From: Oscillospiraceae bacterium
GTDB taxonomy: Bacteria > Bacillota > Clostridia > Oscillospirales > UBA929
Assembly (NCBI GenBank): GCA_031265355.1
Contig: JAISCT010000002.1
Coordinates: 1-58,502 of the forward strand
DNA: 58,502 nucleotides
Direction: 5' to 3'
This document shows positions 35,420-45,561 of the stretch, piece by piece. Made by a program: the position numbers and the translations under genes. Each line of letters begins with the position of its first letter. Within the stretch, counting starts at the first letter, position 1. The notes beneath the pieces are model-generated. The model searched no databases and had not been told where the DNA came from. It was given only the letters and a program-made list of their open reading frames with translations.

Positions 35420-37891
35420 TCAAAGCAGCGGGGGATGCTTATCGTGGGGGGCTCCCGGTTTCCAGGCCGCGAGTATGAGGCCGATGCCGAGCAGCAGAAG
35501 GCCGATGAAGAGGAAGGCGTCCACACCGCCGCCGCCGGTGAAGGGCATGGGCGCGTCGAGAGGCGGGTATTCGTCGAAGACCCAGTCCTCCAGTTCTTCA
35601 TCCCAGTGCCACTCGCCCAGCGGGACGCCTTCTCCGTCGTATTCCACATACGCGTCGTCCACTTGGACCAATGTGTTGCTGGGTATGGTCGGAATCGGTT
35701 CCGGCGCGGCCGAGAGTTCATCCGGCGGCGCCGGTTCCACGGCTCTGCCTTCGAGGCCGGTCTCCTCGGGCGGCGCGGGTGGTTCCTCGGTTCTGTCGGG
35801 GCCGTTGCCCGCGTCGTCCGGCGGTGGCGGCGTTGACGTTGGCGTTGGAGAAGGAGAGGGCGCTGGACTTGTGCGCGGAGACGTGCCGCCGCTACTGCTG
35901 CTGCCGGTCGGAGTGGGCTCAGGACTCGAAGTGGGAGTGGGCTCGGGACTCGAAGTGGGAGTGGGCTCGGGGCTCGAAGTGGGAGTGGGCTCGGGGCTTG
36001 CAGTGGGAGTAGGCTCAGGGCTCGAAGTGGGAGTGGGCTCAGGAGTGAGAGTAGGTTCGGGACTTTGAGTGGGCGTTGATTCAGGGGGTGGAGTTGAACC
36101 ATGAGTGCGTTTCACGGTGTTGACAAAAGAAGTCCCATTTGTGAGACCGTCCGTCGTGCTTGTCCCCCAATGTACGCCTGCGGCGACGGAGTCGGGCTCG
36201 GTATAAAGAGGCGCCTGCTCCTCTGTGAGCACCTCGGTGATGGTGTATGTGTGCCCGGAAGGGATGTCGGTAAACGTCACGGCGCCCGCCTTATCGGAGA
36301 TCTCCTCTACAAACCAAGCGTCCGCGTGGTTGCAGCCGGGCTCCTCGCAATCTTCACTGTGTGTGAGACTGAAAACGAACCCCGCGGGGGACGCCGCGTC
36401 GTCTTCGGAACCGGAGATGATTTTTGTAAAAGTGAGATCAGCCGCGTACCCTTTGGTGGAAGGGACTTCGAAATAGCCGTATTGAAAATTGACGTTGTCA
36501 ATGTTTGAGCTGAAGGGTTTGTAAAAGAGATAAGAGGAAGTCAAGTCCGTACCTTCTTGCGTCACATCGAAAGATGTTTCCTGTACAAAACCCACCGCCA
36601 AAGTGTCGAGGGTCACGCGGAATGTTCTGCTGTAAGAGTAGTAAGTTGTTCCGCCGTCCGGGGTATCGTTGATCCCCTCAGGAGGGGCAGGCGTGGGCGT
36701 TGGAATGGGTTCTGACAAAAGATCCCAATTGATTTTATTGTCTTTGTATTCGATGATTGCGCTGTGCGGACCGTCTGTGTCTGTAAAACAGACGAATTGA
36801 TACGGTGTGCACAACGGGAACGAGGCGCTCCACGGTTCGGAAGACGTCGTAACGGTGTCGCTAAAATGCTCGAAGACCAATTTGAGCGCGTCCGCGTCAT
36901 TTGCCTGTTTGAGATGCGCATCGGTGACAAATTTTTTGAGTACCTCTGTACTTGAGTCGTAAGCAACGGCCATATTGGTGGCGCCGTGCGTGCTTTCAAT
37001 GGCTGCGCCGATGATTTGGACTTCGGTGTTGCCGCTTGTGTAATTTGTGCCGGGGATTGTGGGATTTGCGGCCAGTGAACCATAGTCGATCCATTCCGTG
37101 CTGGAGCTATAGTCTAGTGGAGATGTGTGATTACCATTACTCCTGCCAAACTTTGCGGTTGGCAGACCGTCTGTAAAGACAATATTATAGATGTTTTTGT
37201 CGCCGCTGTGAGCGGAAAAAGAGATCTCGGTCGGCAGGTTGCCCAGTAAGTTATGGCTGAGAAGCAAAGCACCGGAGAGGTTTGTATAACCGCCGTCATT
37301 ACGCGGGAAAGAGCCTCCAACTCCAGAAGGAAGCGCAAAAGCGGTGTTAACCCCTGTAAGAGCACCTAAAACTGTCGTCCTATTTGTTTCATCGCTTACA
37401 TCTGTCCAATCGACGATTCTGTATGCATATTGGCCAAATATGACGATGGCCAGGTACCTGCATTCATCGTCCTTGGCGCTGTTTGCATATGTTTCGATAA
37501 AGCCTCGAACTGCCGTTTTCATATCGGCGATACGGGTGCCTGTGTTCATGCTGGCGGACAGATCGAGGCTGATGACCACCGCCGCGTGCTGCGCGGTCGT
37601 CACCATTTCAACTTCTTCTTTCGTCACGACCTCAGCTGTCACATCAAAGACATTTTCCAGCGTATGGCCCTCTTCGACGACAGGCGCGATGGTCTCACGG
37701 AACCAGACGCCGTCGGTGCTGTCGCCCTGCCAGCCGCCATCGCCGTCCAGTCCGCCCTGAGAGACGACCTGCTGGAGCTCATTCGCATGGGGTTTTACAT
37801 CACCCTCCGCCACGGCGGCCGGCAGGATCAGTACCGCCAGAAAGGCGAGCGCCAAAAGGGCGCCAATGGCTTTCCTTATCGCATTCGACAT
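35420..37891 (-). CDS. Wall-anchored adhesin/pilin-like protein with von Willebrand A domain
   Basis: GAGGAGA precedes ATG 37891. The 823-residue protein has a signal peptide and a vWA domain beginning near residue 100 ([17 protein letters not shown], a Thr in [10 protein letters not shown], and IVFTDGLPT). A Cna-B/SpaA-like domain follows ([13 protein letters not shown]...[20 protein letters not shown]), then a Pro/Thr region of 8-residue repeats. Its C-terminus has the module [18 protein letters not shown], a sorting-like motif MPFTGGGG, a hydrophobic helix and a short tail. It is probably exported and attached to peptidoglycan by a sortase, as pilus-tip and collagen-type adhesins are. No sortase gene is in the window. 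The ligand is unknown. Confidence 0.85.
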   Translation of the reverse strand: MSNAIRKAIGALLALAFLAVLILPAAVAEGDVKPHANELQQVVSQGGLDGDGGWQGDSTDGVWFRETIAPVVEEGHTLENVFDVTAEVVTKEEVEMVTTAQHAAVVISLDLSASMNTGTRIADMKTAVRGFIETYANSAKDDECRYLAIVIFGQYAYRIVDWTDVSDETNRTTVLGALTGVNTAFALPSGVGGSFPRNDGGYTNLSGALLLSHNLLGNLPTEISFSAHSGDKNIYNIVFTDGLPTAKFGRSNGNHTSPLDYSSSTEWIDYGSLAANPTIPGTNYTSGNTEVQIIGAAIESTHGATNMAVAYDSSTEVLKKFVTDAHLKQANDADALKLVFEHFSDTVTTSSEPWSASFPLCTPYQFVCFTDTDGPHSAIIEYKDNKINWDLLSEPIPTPTPAPPEGINDTPDGGTTYYSYSRTFRVTLDTLAVGFVQETSFDVTQEGTDLTSSYLFYKPFSSNIDNVNFQYGYFEVPSTKGYAADLTFTKIISGSEDDAASPAGFVFSLTHSEDCEEPGCNHADAWFVEEISDKAGAVTFTDIPSGHTYTITEVLTEEQAPLYTEPDSVAAGVHWGTSTTDGLTNGTSFVNTVKRTHGSTPPPESTPTQSPEPTLTPEPTPTSSPEPTPTASPEPTPTSSPEPTPTSSPEPTPTSSPEPTPTGSSSSGGTSPRTSPAPSPSPTPTSTPPPPDDAGNGPDRTEEPPAPPEETGLEGRAVEPAPPDELSAAPEPIPTIPSNTLVQVDDAYVEYDGEGVPLGEWHWDEELEDWVFDEYPPLDAPMPFTGGGGVDAFLFIGLLLLGIGLILAAWKPGAPHDKHPPLL
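35916..36075 (-). repeat. 24-bp tandem repeat coding for SPEPTPTS stalk
   Basis: Imperfect 24-bp units (ggactcgaagtgggagtggg and variants) repeat about six to seven times, coding for Ser-Pro-Glu-Pro-Thr-Pro. This wall-spanning stalk may vary in copy number between strains. Confidence 0.85.
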
Positions 37892-38029
37892 GTTTAAATC
37901 TCCTCTGTCCAAGTGACACCTGAACCATGCATATTCACAATCTGAAGTACCTGTCACGATCCAAACGACACAGGGTTTGGGCGGCGTGCGCCTCAACCGA
38001 CGGCAGGGAGATGCATACGCTCTCCCCAC

Positions 38030-38322
38030 ATATCTAATATCGAACTTAAAAAGGAATAAAAAACCAATTTAAAGAAAAAATTTCAATTTCTAGAATCGGA
38101 TCAAAAATGTGATCAAAAATACGGGCAGGTTCGGACAGCCTGCCCACTGTGCGGCGACATTTGGAACTGATGTCGGCAGAATATATAAAAAATACGGCGC
38201 AAAGCATCAAAAAATGGCGGCGGATCGGTCCCAGGGGAGAACCGATCCGCCGCCGCGGTGTATCCAAAGCTGTCAGAGACGCCGTCGTCTTCGGGGAGAT
38301 GCCCTGTGGACGGCCGGATTGT
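38030..38322. other. Intergenic region between the two wall-anchored adhesin genes
   Basis: It holds the terminator at 38204-38254, a smaller 7-bp hairpin (38123-38145), and an AT-rich stretch (38040-38110) likely containing the promoter of the vWA gene. I cannot place its -35 and -10 boxes with confidence. Confidence 0.5.
38204..38254 (-). terminator. Strong Rho-independent terminator of the 1551-residue adhesin gene
   Basis: A perfect 14-bp stem (38216-38229 with 38241-38254) is followed on the minus strand by ATTTTTTGATG. Confidence 0.85.
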
Positions 38323-41300
38323 TTACCGCCCGTGTGTGCCGATTCGTCTCCGATTGGCCGGCCAAACCGCGCTCACAAGCCCGATGCCGACCAGAAGCAG
38401 GCCAGGGAAGAGAAGGAGCGTCGGGTTGCGGCCGCTGGTAATGGGCATGGCGGTGGGTGGGTATTTTTCAAAGATCCACGTATCCAGTTGTTCATCCCAG
38501 TGCCACTCGCCCAGGGGAACACCGGCGTCGTCGAACTCCGTATAGACTCCGTCGTCACGCAAAATCAGTTCATGACCGGGCACGATCGGCGCGGGCGGAA
38601 CTTCCGGGTCTGTGCCACCCGGTTGATACGGCGCGCCGTCGGTTCCATCCCCGGAACCGCCGCCGCTCTCTCCGCCGTCATGGCCGCCCGTGTCGTCGTT
38701 GTCGGGTTCACCACTGGTTGTACCGTCGTCTGTGTCGGGGGTGTCGCCAGACCCGCCGTCGTTGCCGCCGCCAGAGCTGTCGCCATCGAGACCGCTGTTA
38801 TTGCTATTGCTATTGTTATTATTATTGTTATTATTATTGTTATTATTATTGTTATTATTATTGTTATTATTATTGTTATCGCTGTTGCTGTTGCTGTTAT
38901 TGTTGTTGTTATCGTTGTTGTTGCTGTCACTGTCGCCGTTGTTACCATCATCATCGCTGTCGCTGTCGTTATCGCCGTCATCGTCGTCGTCGTCGGTCAG
39001 CGCGTGCCAGATGGCTGTGAGTGTGACATCGGAGATTGGGATGAAGTGGCCGGGATTGGATGCTGCCGTGCCGCCTGGGAAGAGGCCTTCGGCGGGACTG
39101 CGCGCGGAGACGGCCCCGGCGGTGAGAAGCCAGCCGTCAAAACAGTATTCGGCGCGGACCGGCATCTGGACAGACACAGTGTAGACGACACCCGGAATCG
39201 CCGTGTCTGAATCGACCGCCGGCGGGTCGGCCGGCAGTGTCGTATAGTTGACGATGTGGAACAAAGGTTTGTTGGGGGGCAGCAAAACAAACTGGCGCGT
39301 CACTTCTGTCCTTTGTAAATCGGCATCGTGGCCGGTCACGTAAGTGATTTGGTAACGGCCGGGTTTGTCTTGGCGCACGTAACCGCTCGGGTTTGTCACT
39401 GCAATGCGGCGGCCGGGCCGGTGTTTGACGTCTAGCGCCGGGACACGCCGGTCGGTTTGATAGGGCTCCGTACGCAGTTCCTGCGGGGCAATGGACAAAG
39501 AGACCCAATTGCTCTCCGTATCGTCCGCCCCATGGGGCAGGTGCGCCACTCGGATCTCCGTGAGAGAGAGTCCGTCGGTGAAGTCATCGTACACGGCCAC
39601 ATCGTACCAGGCGGGGATAGGGTCGGTTTGAGCCGCCTGCTGGAGTGCGGTGGGGATGTCGGCGTCGAGACCGTCGGACGGAGAGAGGACATCGCGCACG
39701 GCGGGCGGATCAGTCCGGCGGATTTTGAGAGCGGCCGTCCGGACGAACTGACCGGTAAAACCGGTGTCGCCAAAGTGATATAACGTCTGCCCAAAGGATT
39801 TGTCGTCATATCGCGGGGTATCCTGGCCGAGAGAGTGAATGGCCGGAATGGAAAAAGGCGCGTACATGGCGAGCAGCGCCCCCGCCGGCAGTACAGGGAA
39901 GGTCAGGCGCAGCGCCGTGACGCTGCGCCAATCGGCCGGGGGCGTGGCGTCCCACGTGAAGGCCGCCATCTCCGCCAGTGTATACAGACCGTCGGCGGTG
40001 CCTGGCTTGGCGGTGAGCTTATGTGGGTCAAAGCTGGCGCCGACCCAGCTCAGCTCCGGCGTCACGGTGCCCCGGAAGGTGGGCCGATCTGTCAGAGCGG
40101 TGCGCCAGCCGACCCCATGCGGGAGGATGAAGTACACGACGTTGTGCCCCGAAATGGCCCCGCCCGTCCCGTTGGAGACGACGAGGCGGAACTGCTCGCC
40201 CGTGCTTCCTGCCCGCAGGGTCCAAGTGACATCATCCACCCCCCTGTTGGGGTCGTAAGAGGCGTAGAGATCGTCCGCGTCGCTCTCCGCGTCCGTGCCC
40301 GCGTCCGTACGTACCGCCGAATAGACCGCGACATGCGAGGCGCCGGTCAGCGCGAGGGTCTCGGTGGAGACGTTCTGACGGCGCACCGCGCGGGCCCTGT
40401 TTACGGCCGCGGGCAGGGCCGCGGCGTCGGAAAGATGGCTGAGACCGTCGTTCACGGCGCTTCCATAGGAGCTGCCGGAGGACACGCCGAGCAACTCGGC
40501 GCTCCAGGAAGAGGCCAGTACGCGACTTCCGTTCAGAGAGACGGAGGTCCCCGGATAATCGGCCGGGATTTGATAGCGGACACCGACGTAGACATCGCCC
40601 TGCAGGGTGGAATTGCGCTGCAAAACAACCTCTGCCTCCGGCTCATGGGCTTTGTGCAGCTTGATTTCAAGGTATTGCTCTCCGTCAAAGGCCGCAAGCG
40701 TCCGTGCGGTGAGGGCGATCTCATTTCCGTAGGCGTCCACTGGAGGGTCAAACGACGGAATCTGGAGGGCGCCGCCCGATGCGGCGGAACGGTAGAGTCT
40801 CACATCCGCCACCCGCAGCCCGTTCGGGACAGGCACATAGAGGACGGGCGCCTGCAGGATTAACCCGCCTGCCACAGTGGGGACGGAGACATTGGAATGG
40901 ACGCGCGTCTGTACGGCATAGTAGGGGAATCCACTGGGGCCGATTCGCTGCATCAGCCAGAAACAGTCCTCCAGAAACGCGGCGGTCAGTGGGACATTGT
41001 CCATGACGGGGCTGCCGTTGCGATCCGCAAAGAGAAATTTATTGTTGTAATCGCCCGGCAGCGAGAGGTTGATATCGGCCCAATATTTTTCATTCACCTT
41101 GACTTCGATGGTATTTTTTTCGCCCGCCTTGGCGGCGCCGTTCAGCGTCACCAGATAGTCTTTGCCAAGGAGGCAGTCGTCGTCATGGGCGCGATACGCC
41201 TCTATACCGAAGGACACCGTATCCTCTGTAATACCCGCCGTCATACCCACGAATTGGAAGAGAAAGTTGCTCAGGATCATGGCGTTGTTGGCCATGAAGT

Positions 41301-42978
41301 CCACCTTCCGCATTCCGTGGAAGGTGAGGTCGACGTACCCGCCATAGCCCTGCTCATAATGGGGCGTGTGGAGGGCATAGGGCGTCTGCTGAATGTCGTC
41401 GATCAGCCGAGCGGCGACGCTGCCGTAGGACTTTTGGTCGCCTGATTTTGTATTGTAAGTCAGGGTGTCGTAATCGGCGTATACGACACCGCCGAAGGTT
41501 TTCGCCGGCAGGCGCACTGCGGTGACGGTTACGCCGCGGGGCACATTGAGCCGGCATGTGAAATCTCCGTCCACCCCCGACGGCACGCGAAAGCCCACCT
41601 TACAGAGTTCCTGTAAGTAGAGATAGTCCTTGTCCACTTTGCTTTGGTATTGCTGCGCATATTGGACAGAATCCGGCTGTAGATAGGGGGTGGAGGGGTC
41701 GGACCCCGAGATCGAGCGAACCAGCAGGAGCTCAAGGATCGGGGGACTGGCGGTGATCTGGGTCGTCGTATCTTTGAGATAGATCAGCGCGTCCGATGCG
41801 AGCGCCGGATTGGCGCCGTAGCCAAATGGGAGATGAGGCCCCCGCCCATTTATCCGAGCCCGGCCGGACATGTGCACGCCGCTCAGGTCGATGTTTGCGG
41901 TAGAGGGATTGTCGGTCGGGGAAAAATCGGCGGTTGTCGTCAGAACAAAGGCGGCGTGGAAGGGGTCGTATCCGCTCTCGGGCGTGTTGTTGTTATGGCT
42001 GCTGTGGGTCGGCATATCGGAGGCCCAGCGCAGTGTACAAGAGGCGCCGTCGGACAACGCGGCGGCGCCGTTTACGTCGTCATACCGCGCGGCGCGCAGG
42101 ATGGTAAACAGTGGGTGACTCCCCCAGTCCGCGCGCCACTGCGCATATGTCTTTGTCTCGGAGCCGATGGTGAGTTTGAGGCCGGAGAAGTCGACAGTGA
42201 CCTCTGTATCCGTCAGGACCAAGCCGGCCGCCGCGTAACCGCCATAACTCAGTTGAGTGCTGGCGGCTCCCACCGGGCGTACATATACGGCCGTGCTTTT
42301 GACGAAACTGAAGTCAATGAGGACCTCGTTTTCTTGGCCCGCATATAGACGCGGCAAGGTATCCGGAGGAATGGTGGGATCTATGCGCAAACAGCCCATC
42401 CGGGCGACAGCCGTGGCGGGCACGGTTTGTGTTATGGCATCGCTGTCCGGCAACGCCGGGTACAGCGCCGCCCAGACCTTTATTTGTTCGCCCGGATAGG
42501 CGCCGGGGTGGCCGCCGGCGGCCCCAATGCGCGGGGTGAACACCAGTTGTATGTTGCAGGAAGTCGTCTGTGCGTCCCATCTGAGCGTGTAGCTGACGGT
42601 ACCGTGTTCGAGGTTTTGGACAGGGTCCGCCGTCACCACTTCCGGCGGGGCCGGCAAGGTGTCGACGGCAAAACCGGATCCTTCGTCGGGGGTGGGGTTT
42701 TCATAGTGGATCACCAGTGTGTACAAGGCCTCTTCACCGGCGTTCGCGATCTGCGCCAGGTTGACGACCAGCTGGTATGTGGTGCTCTGACCTAGGTCAA
42801 CGTCCGTCTCCGTGTGCAGCCCCGCCTCGCCCAGCCACCCGGCGGAGAGGATGTCCCCATCCTTTCCGTCCTCTCCTGTTGCCTGCACGGAGTAGACGGC
42901 GAGGAGGGAAAGCCCCAACAGGGCGGCCAGCGCCATGGCCAAAAGTCGCCGAGTTTGCCTCGGTTGCAATATTCTCAT
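38323..42978 (-). CDS. Very large wall-anchored surface protein with Asn-rich stalk
   Basis: GAGGGAG lies 9 bases before ATG 42978; the product has 1551 residues. A signal peptide is followed by about 1300 residues of beta-rich sequence not clearly assignable to a family, with an InlB-like repeat near its end (YCFDGWLLTAGAV...VTLTAIWHA). An Asp/Ser/Asn tract follows, including a run of about 22 Asn, then a Gly/Asp/Ser linker. The module [18 protein letters not shown] is shared with the neighbouring vWA adhesin, and the chain ends in a degenerate sorting motif MPITSG, a hydrophobic helix and basic tail. Likely an adhesin or other surface fibre; ligand unknown. Confidence 0.75.
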   Translation of the reverse strand: MRILQPRQTRRLLAMALAALLGLSLLAVYSVQATGEDGKDGDILSAGWLGEAGLHTETDVDLGQSTTYQLVVNLAQIANAGEEALYTLVIHYENPTPDEGSGFAVDTLPAPPEVVTADPVQNLEHGTVSYTLRWDAQTTSCNIQLVFTPRIGAAGGHPGAYPGEQIKVWAALYPALPDSDAITQTVPATAVARMGCLRIDPTIPPDTLPRLYAGQENEVLIDFSFVKSTAVYVRPVGAASTQLSYGGYAAAGLVLTDTEVTVDFSGLKLTIGSETKTYAQWRADWGSHPLFTILRAARYDDVNGAAALSDGASCTLRWASDMPTHSSHNNNTPESGYDPFHAAFVLTTTADFSPTDNPSTANIDLSGVHMSGRARINGRGPHLPFGYGANPALASDALIYLKDTTTQITASPPILELLLVRSISGSDPSTPYLQPDSVQYAQQYQSKVDKDYLYLQELCKVGFRVPSGVDGDFTCRLNVPRGVTVTAVRLPAKTFGGVVYADYDTLTYNTKSGDQKSYGSVAARLIDDIQQTPYALHTPHYEQGYGGYVDLTFHGMRKVDFMANNAMILSNFLFQFVGMTAGITEDTVSFGIEAYRAHDDDCLLGKDYLVTLNGAAKAGEKNTIEVKVNEKYWADINLSLPGDYNNKFLFADRNGSPVMDNVPLTAAFLEDCFWLMQRIGPSGFPYYAVQTRVHSNVSVPTVAGGLILQAPVLYVPVPNGLRVADVRLYRSAASGGALQIPSFDPPVDAYGNEIALTARTLAAFDGEQYLEIKLHKAHEPEAEVVLQRNSTLQGDVYVGVRYQIPADYPGTSVSLNGSRVLASSWSAELLGVSSGSSYGSAVNDGLSHLSDAAALPAAVNRARAVRRQNVSTETLALTGASHVAVYSAVRTDAGTDAESDADDLYASYDPNRGVDDVTWTLRAGSTGEQFRLVVSNGTGGAISGHNVVYFILPHGVGWRTALTDRPTFRGTVTPELSWVGASFDPHKLTAKPGTADGLYTLAEMAAFTWDATPPADWRSVTALRLTFPVLPAGALLAMYAPFSIPAIHSLGQDTPRYDDKSFGQTLYHFGDTGFTGQFVRTAALKIRRTDPPAVRDVLSPSDGLDADIPTALQQAAQTDPIPAWYDVAVYDDFTDGLSLTEIRVAHLPHGADDTESNWVSLSIAPQELRTEPYQTDRRVPALDVKHRPGRRIAVTNPSGYVRQDKPGRYQITYVTGHDADLQRTEVTRQFVLLPPNKPLFHIVNYTTLPADPPAVDSDTAIPGVVYTVSVQMPVRAEYCFDGWLLTAGAVSARSPAEGLFPGGTAASNPGHFIPISDVTLTAIWHALTDDDDDDGDNDSDSDDDGNNGDSDSNNNDNNNNNSNSNSDNNNNNNNNNNNNNNNNNNNNNNSNSNNSGLDGDSSGGGNDGGSGDTPDTDDGTTSGEPDNDDTGGHDGGESGGGSGDGTDGAPYQPGGTDPEVPPAPIVPGHELILRDDGVYTEFDDAGVPLGEWHWDEQLDTWIFEKYPPTAMPITSGRNPTLLLFPGLLLVGIGLVSAVWPANRRRIGTHGR
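38811..38880 (-). repeat. In-frame trinucleotide/12-bp microsatellite coding for poly-Asn
   Basis: The unit gttattattatt (AAT/AAC codons on the minus strand) repeats about six times almost perfectly, inside a longer Asn/Asp/Ser-coding low-complexity zone (about 38790-38990). Slippage would change the stalk length in 4-residue steps without frameshift. Confidence 0.9.
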
Positions 42979-43241
42979 GGATGTCAACTCCCTCAAAACT
43001 GGTTAATTTTACCGCTTTTAACCATGTAGTACCAAGCACCACGTTGTTAAAAGTGCCCTAATGATAATATCGACACTTTTTTGACATAAATTACTTCTGG
43101 CGAGGATTTACCGTGGCGATTTTTGTAATCGCTCATTTGGGCGCCTTTGGAAATTCTGTGCGTTTTGCCGCGCGCTGGGCGGGATGTCAGGTAATATTTC
43201 CGAAGATTTTTGCATTATTTTATCCGGACCACCGCGAAATC

Positions 43242-43270
43242 TTGACAGGGAGAGAGAAGAATGGTACGCT
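43242..43270 (+). promoter_or_regulatory. Probable promoter of the ahpC operon
   Basis: TTGACA (43242-43247), a 17-base spacer and TACGCT (43265-43270), about 47 bases before the ahpC ATG. The -10 is imperfect, as often seen at regulated peroxide-response promoters; no PerR box is recognisable. Confidence 0.6.
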
Positions 43271-43316
43271 AGCTACAGAAACAGAAATCCCAAATTTTTG
43301 AAGGAGGTCATATTCT

Positions 43317-43880
43317 ATGTCACTCATCAACAGGGAAATCGGCGATTTTTCGGTACAGGCATTCCACCGGGGCGCGTTCAAGACCATCACCAAGGCGGAC
43401 GTACTGGGCAAGTGGGCCGTGTTTTTCTTCTATCCGGCCGACTTCACCTTCGTTTGCCCCACCGAGCTCGAAGATCTCGCGAACAAGTATGAGGAATTCC
43501 AGAAAATCGGCTGCGAGATCCATTCCGTCTCCTGCGACACGCATTTTGTACACAAGGCCTGGCACGACACATCCAAGACCATCCAGAAGATTGACTACCC
43601 GATGCTGGCCGACCCGACCGGGCAGCTGGCGCGGAATTTTGAGGTATTGATCGAGGAGGCGGGCCTTGCCGAGCGCGGCAGCTTTATCGTGAATCCGGAG
43701 GGTAAGGTCGTCGCCTACGAGGTCATCGCGGGTAACGTCGGCCGCAATGCGGACGAGTTGTTCCGTCGGGTGCAGGCCTCCCAGTTTGTGGCCGAGCACG
43801 ACGATCAGGTCTGTCCGGCCAAGTGGCAGCCCGGCGCGAAGACCCTCAAACCGAGTCTGGACCTCGTAGGGCTGCTTTGA
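43317..43880 (+). CDS. ahpC: Alkyl hydroperoxide reductase peroxiredoxin subunit
   Basis: GAAGGAGG lies upstream of ATG 43317. The 187-residue protein is a typical 2-Cys peroxiredoxin: peroxidatic Cys47 in FTFVCPTELEDLA and resolving Cys166 in DDQVCPAKWQPG. It reduces H2O2, organic peroxides or peroxynitrite, protecting an anaerobe from oxygen exposure. Its stop TGA shares a base with the ATG of the reductase gene that follows, so the two are coupled and probably work together. Confidence 0.95.
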   Translation: MSLINREIGDFSVQAFHRGAFKTITKADVLGKWAVFFFYPADFTFVCPTELEDLANKYEEFQKIGCEIHSVSCDTHFVHKAWHDTSKTIQKIDYPMLADPTGQLARNFEVLIEEAGLAERGSFIVNPEGKVVAYEVIAGNVGRNADELFRRVQASQFVAEHDDQVCPAKWQPGAKTLKPSLDLVGLL

Positions 43881-45499
43881 TGGATGACAATTTTTACGAT
43901 GTGATCGTCGTTGGCGGCGGACCGGCGGGTCTGACCGCTGCGCTCTACCTGGCCCGAGCGCGGTATCGGGTGCTTGTGGTGGAGAAGGAGCGTTTCGGCG
44001 GGCAGATCACGATCACGTCGGAGGTGGTCAATTATCCGGGTGTCGAGCGCGGCAGCGGCGAGGAGATCACACTGGCCATGCGCCGGCAGGCGCAACGCTT
44101 CGGAGCGGAGTTTCTGCTCGCCGAGGCCGAGGGGTTCTCATTGGACGGGCCGGTCAAGACGGTCCGCACCTCGCGCGGCGCGCGGGAGGCGTTCGGTGTG
44201 GTCCTTGCCACTGGCGCGCACCCGCGCATGGTGGGTTTTCAGGGCGAAGCGGAGTTCAAAGGGCGCGGGGTAGCCTATTGCGCCACCTGCGACGGGGAAT
44301 TTTTCACCGGTCTCGACGTCTTTGTCGTCGGCGGCGGGTTTGCGGCGGCGGAGGAGTCGGTCTTTCTCACCAAGTACGCGCGCAAGGTGACCGTGTTGGT
44401 GCGGGAGGCGGATTTCACCTGCGCCAAGGCGACCGCCGATGCGGTCAAGGAAAACGAGAACATCGAGGTCCGCTATCGAACCGTTGTGGAGGAAGTCTTT
44501 GGGGACACGGCGCTGCGCCGCGCCCGGATGAAAAACCTGGACACGGGCAAAGTATGGGAGTACAGCCCGCCTGCGGGGGAGACCTTCGGTCTGTTTGTGT
44601 TCGCCGGGTACGAGCCGGCCACCGCGCTGGTAAAGGGCGTCGTGACGTTGGATGAACGCGGTTATATCACTACCGATGCGAACCGCAAGACCAATTTGGA
44701 GGGCGTATACGCCGCGGGCGACGTCTGCGTCAAAAACTTGCGGCAAATGGTGACGGCCACCGGGGACGGCGCGGTCGCGGCCACCGAGTTGGAGCGCTAT
44801 GTGGCTCGTCTGCAAAAAGAGACAGGCCGCGTACCCCGCCAGCCGGTCTCGCGTGTGGCGCCGGCGCGCGGCGCGGCTGAGCCGGCGGCGGACACGGTGT
44901 CGGAGAGCTTCTTCACACCGGAGGTCGTCGCCCAGCTCGCCGGGGTGTTCGAGCGGATGGAGCGGCCGCTTCTCCTGCGGGCCGCGCTGGACGATCGCCC
45001 CGTGTCGGAGGAACTGCGCGGCTTTTTACAGGAACTGACCGGGCTGACGGACAAGCTCTCCCTCGCGGCCGCGGAAGAAGCGGAACCGCCCGTTGTAAGA
45101 ATCTGCCAGTCTGACGGTACAGACACCGGTCTTGCCTTCCACGGTGTGCCGGGCGGGCACGAATTCAACTCTTTTGTCGTCGGTCTTTACAATGCGGCGG
45201 GGCCGGGGCAGGCGCTTGAGGCGGACACACTGGCACGGATCCGCGCCCTGCGCCGTCCGGTGCATATGCGGATCCTCGTCTCTCTCTCCTGTACCATGTG
45301 TCCCGAACTCGTCATGGCGGCGCAGCGCATTGCTGCGGAGAACCCGCAGGTTGCCGCCGAGGTTTACGACATCAACCACTTCTCCGCGCTAAAGGACGAA
45401 TACAAGGTCATGAGTGTCCCTTGTCTTGTGCTGGACGGCGGTACGGTCTCTTTTGGGAAAAAGACGGTGGCACAGCTTTTGGATCTATTGGGTGCGTAA
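43880..45499 (+). CDS. AhpF-like FAD disulfide reductase with C-terminal thioredoxin-fold domain
   Basis: Translation starts at the ATG overlapping the ahpC stop. The 539-residue protein has a thioredoxin-reductase module first: GGGPAGLTAALYLARA (FAD), redox pair Cys134/Cys137 in AYCATCDGEFF, GGGFAAAEE (NAD(P)H), EGVYAAGDV. After an Ala/Pro linker (about 325-345) comes a two-part thioredoxin-like domain like the AhpF N-terminus (FTPEVVAQLAGVFERMERPLLL... and SLSCTMCPELVMAAQRIA with Cys471/Cys474). In enteric AhpF that domain is N-terminal; here it is C-terminal. The second half is expected to pass electrons to AhpC. Confidence 0.9.
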   Translation: MDDNFYDVIVVGGGPAGLTAALYLARARYRVLVVEKERFGGQITITSEVVNYPGVERGSGEEITLAMRRQAQRFGAEFLLAEAEGFSLDGPVKTVRTSRGAREAFGVVLATGAHPRMVGFQGEAEFKGRGVAYCATCDGEFFTGLDVFVVGGGFAAAEESVFLTKYARKVTVLVREADFTCAKATADAVKENENIEVRYRTVVEEVFGDTALRRARMKNLDTGKVWEYSPPAGETFGLFVFAGYEPATALVKGVVTLDERGYITTDANRKTNLEGVYAAGDVCVKNLRQMVTATGDGAVAATELERYVARLQKETGRVPRQPVSRVAPARGAAEPAADTVSESFFTPEVVAQLAGVFERMERPLLLRAALDDRPVSEELRGFLQELTGLTDKLSLAAAEEAEPPVVRICQSDGTDTGLAFHGVPGGHEFNSFVVGLYNAAGPGQALEADTLARIRALRRPVHMRILVSLSCTMCPELVMAAQRIAAENPQVAAEVYDINHFSALKDEYKVMSVPCLVLDGGTVSFGKKTVAQLLDLLGA

Positions 45500-45510
45500 T
45501 GCCTAAACGA

Positions 45511-45550
45511 CACAGGGGGCTGCGGACAGTTTTGTCCGCAGCCCCCTGTG
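45511..45550. terminator. Perfect 17-bp stem-loop between convergent genes
   Basis: cacagggggctgcggac pairs exactly with 45534-45550 around agtttt. It ends the ahpC operon and the convergent nucleotidyltransferase gene. Confidence 0.75.
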
Positions 45551-45561
45551 TAAAGATAAGT

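Noticed and set aside
35916..36075. Possible CRISPR-like or satellite array
   Set aside because: 24-bp units are contiguous, coding and lack spacers; they encode a Pro-rich stalk.
38811..38880. Possible CRISPR array
   Set aside because: The repeat unit is 12 bp with no unique spacers and is in frame within a coding region.
38149..39210. 353-codon plus-strand frame with long Ile/Val runs
   Set aside because: The hydrophobic run is simply the complement of the Asn-coding microsatellite, not a real membrane protein.
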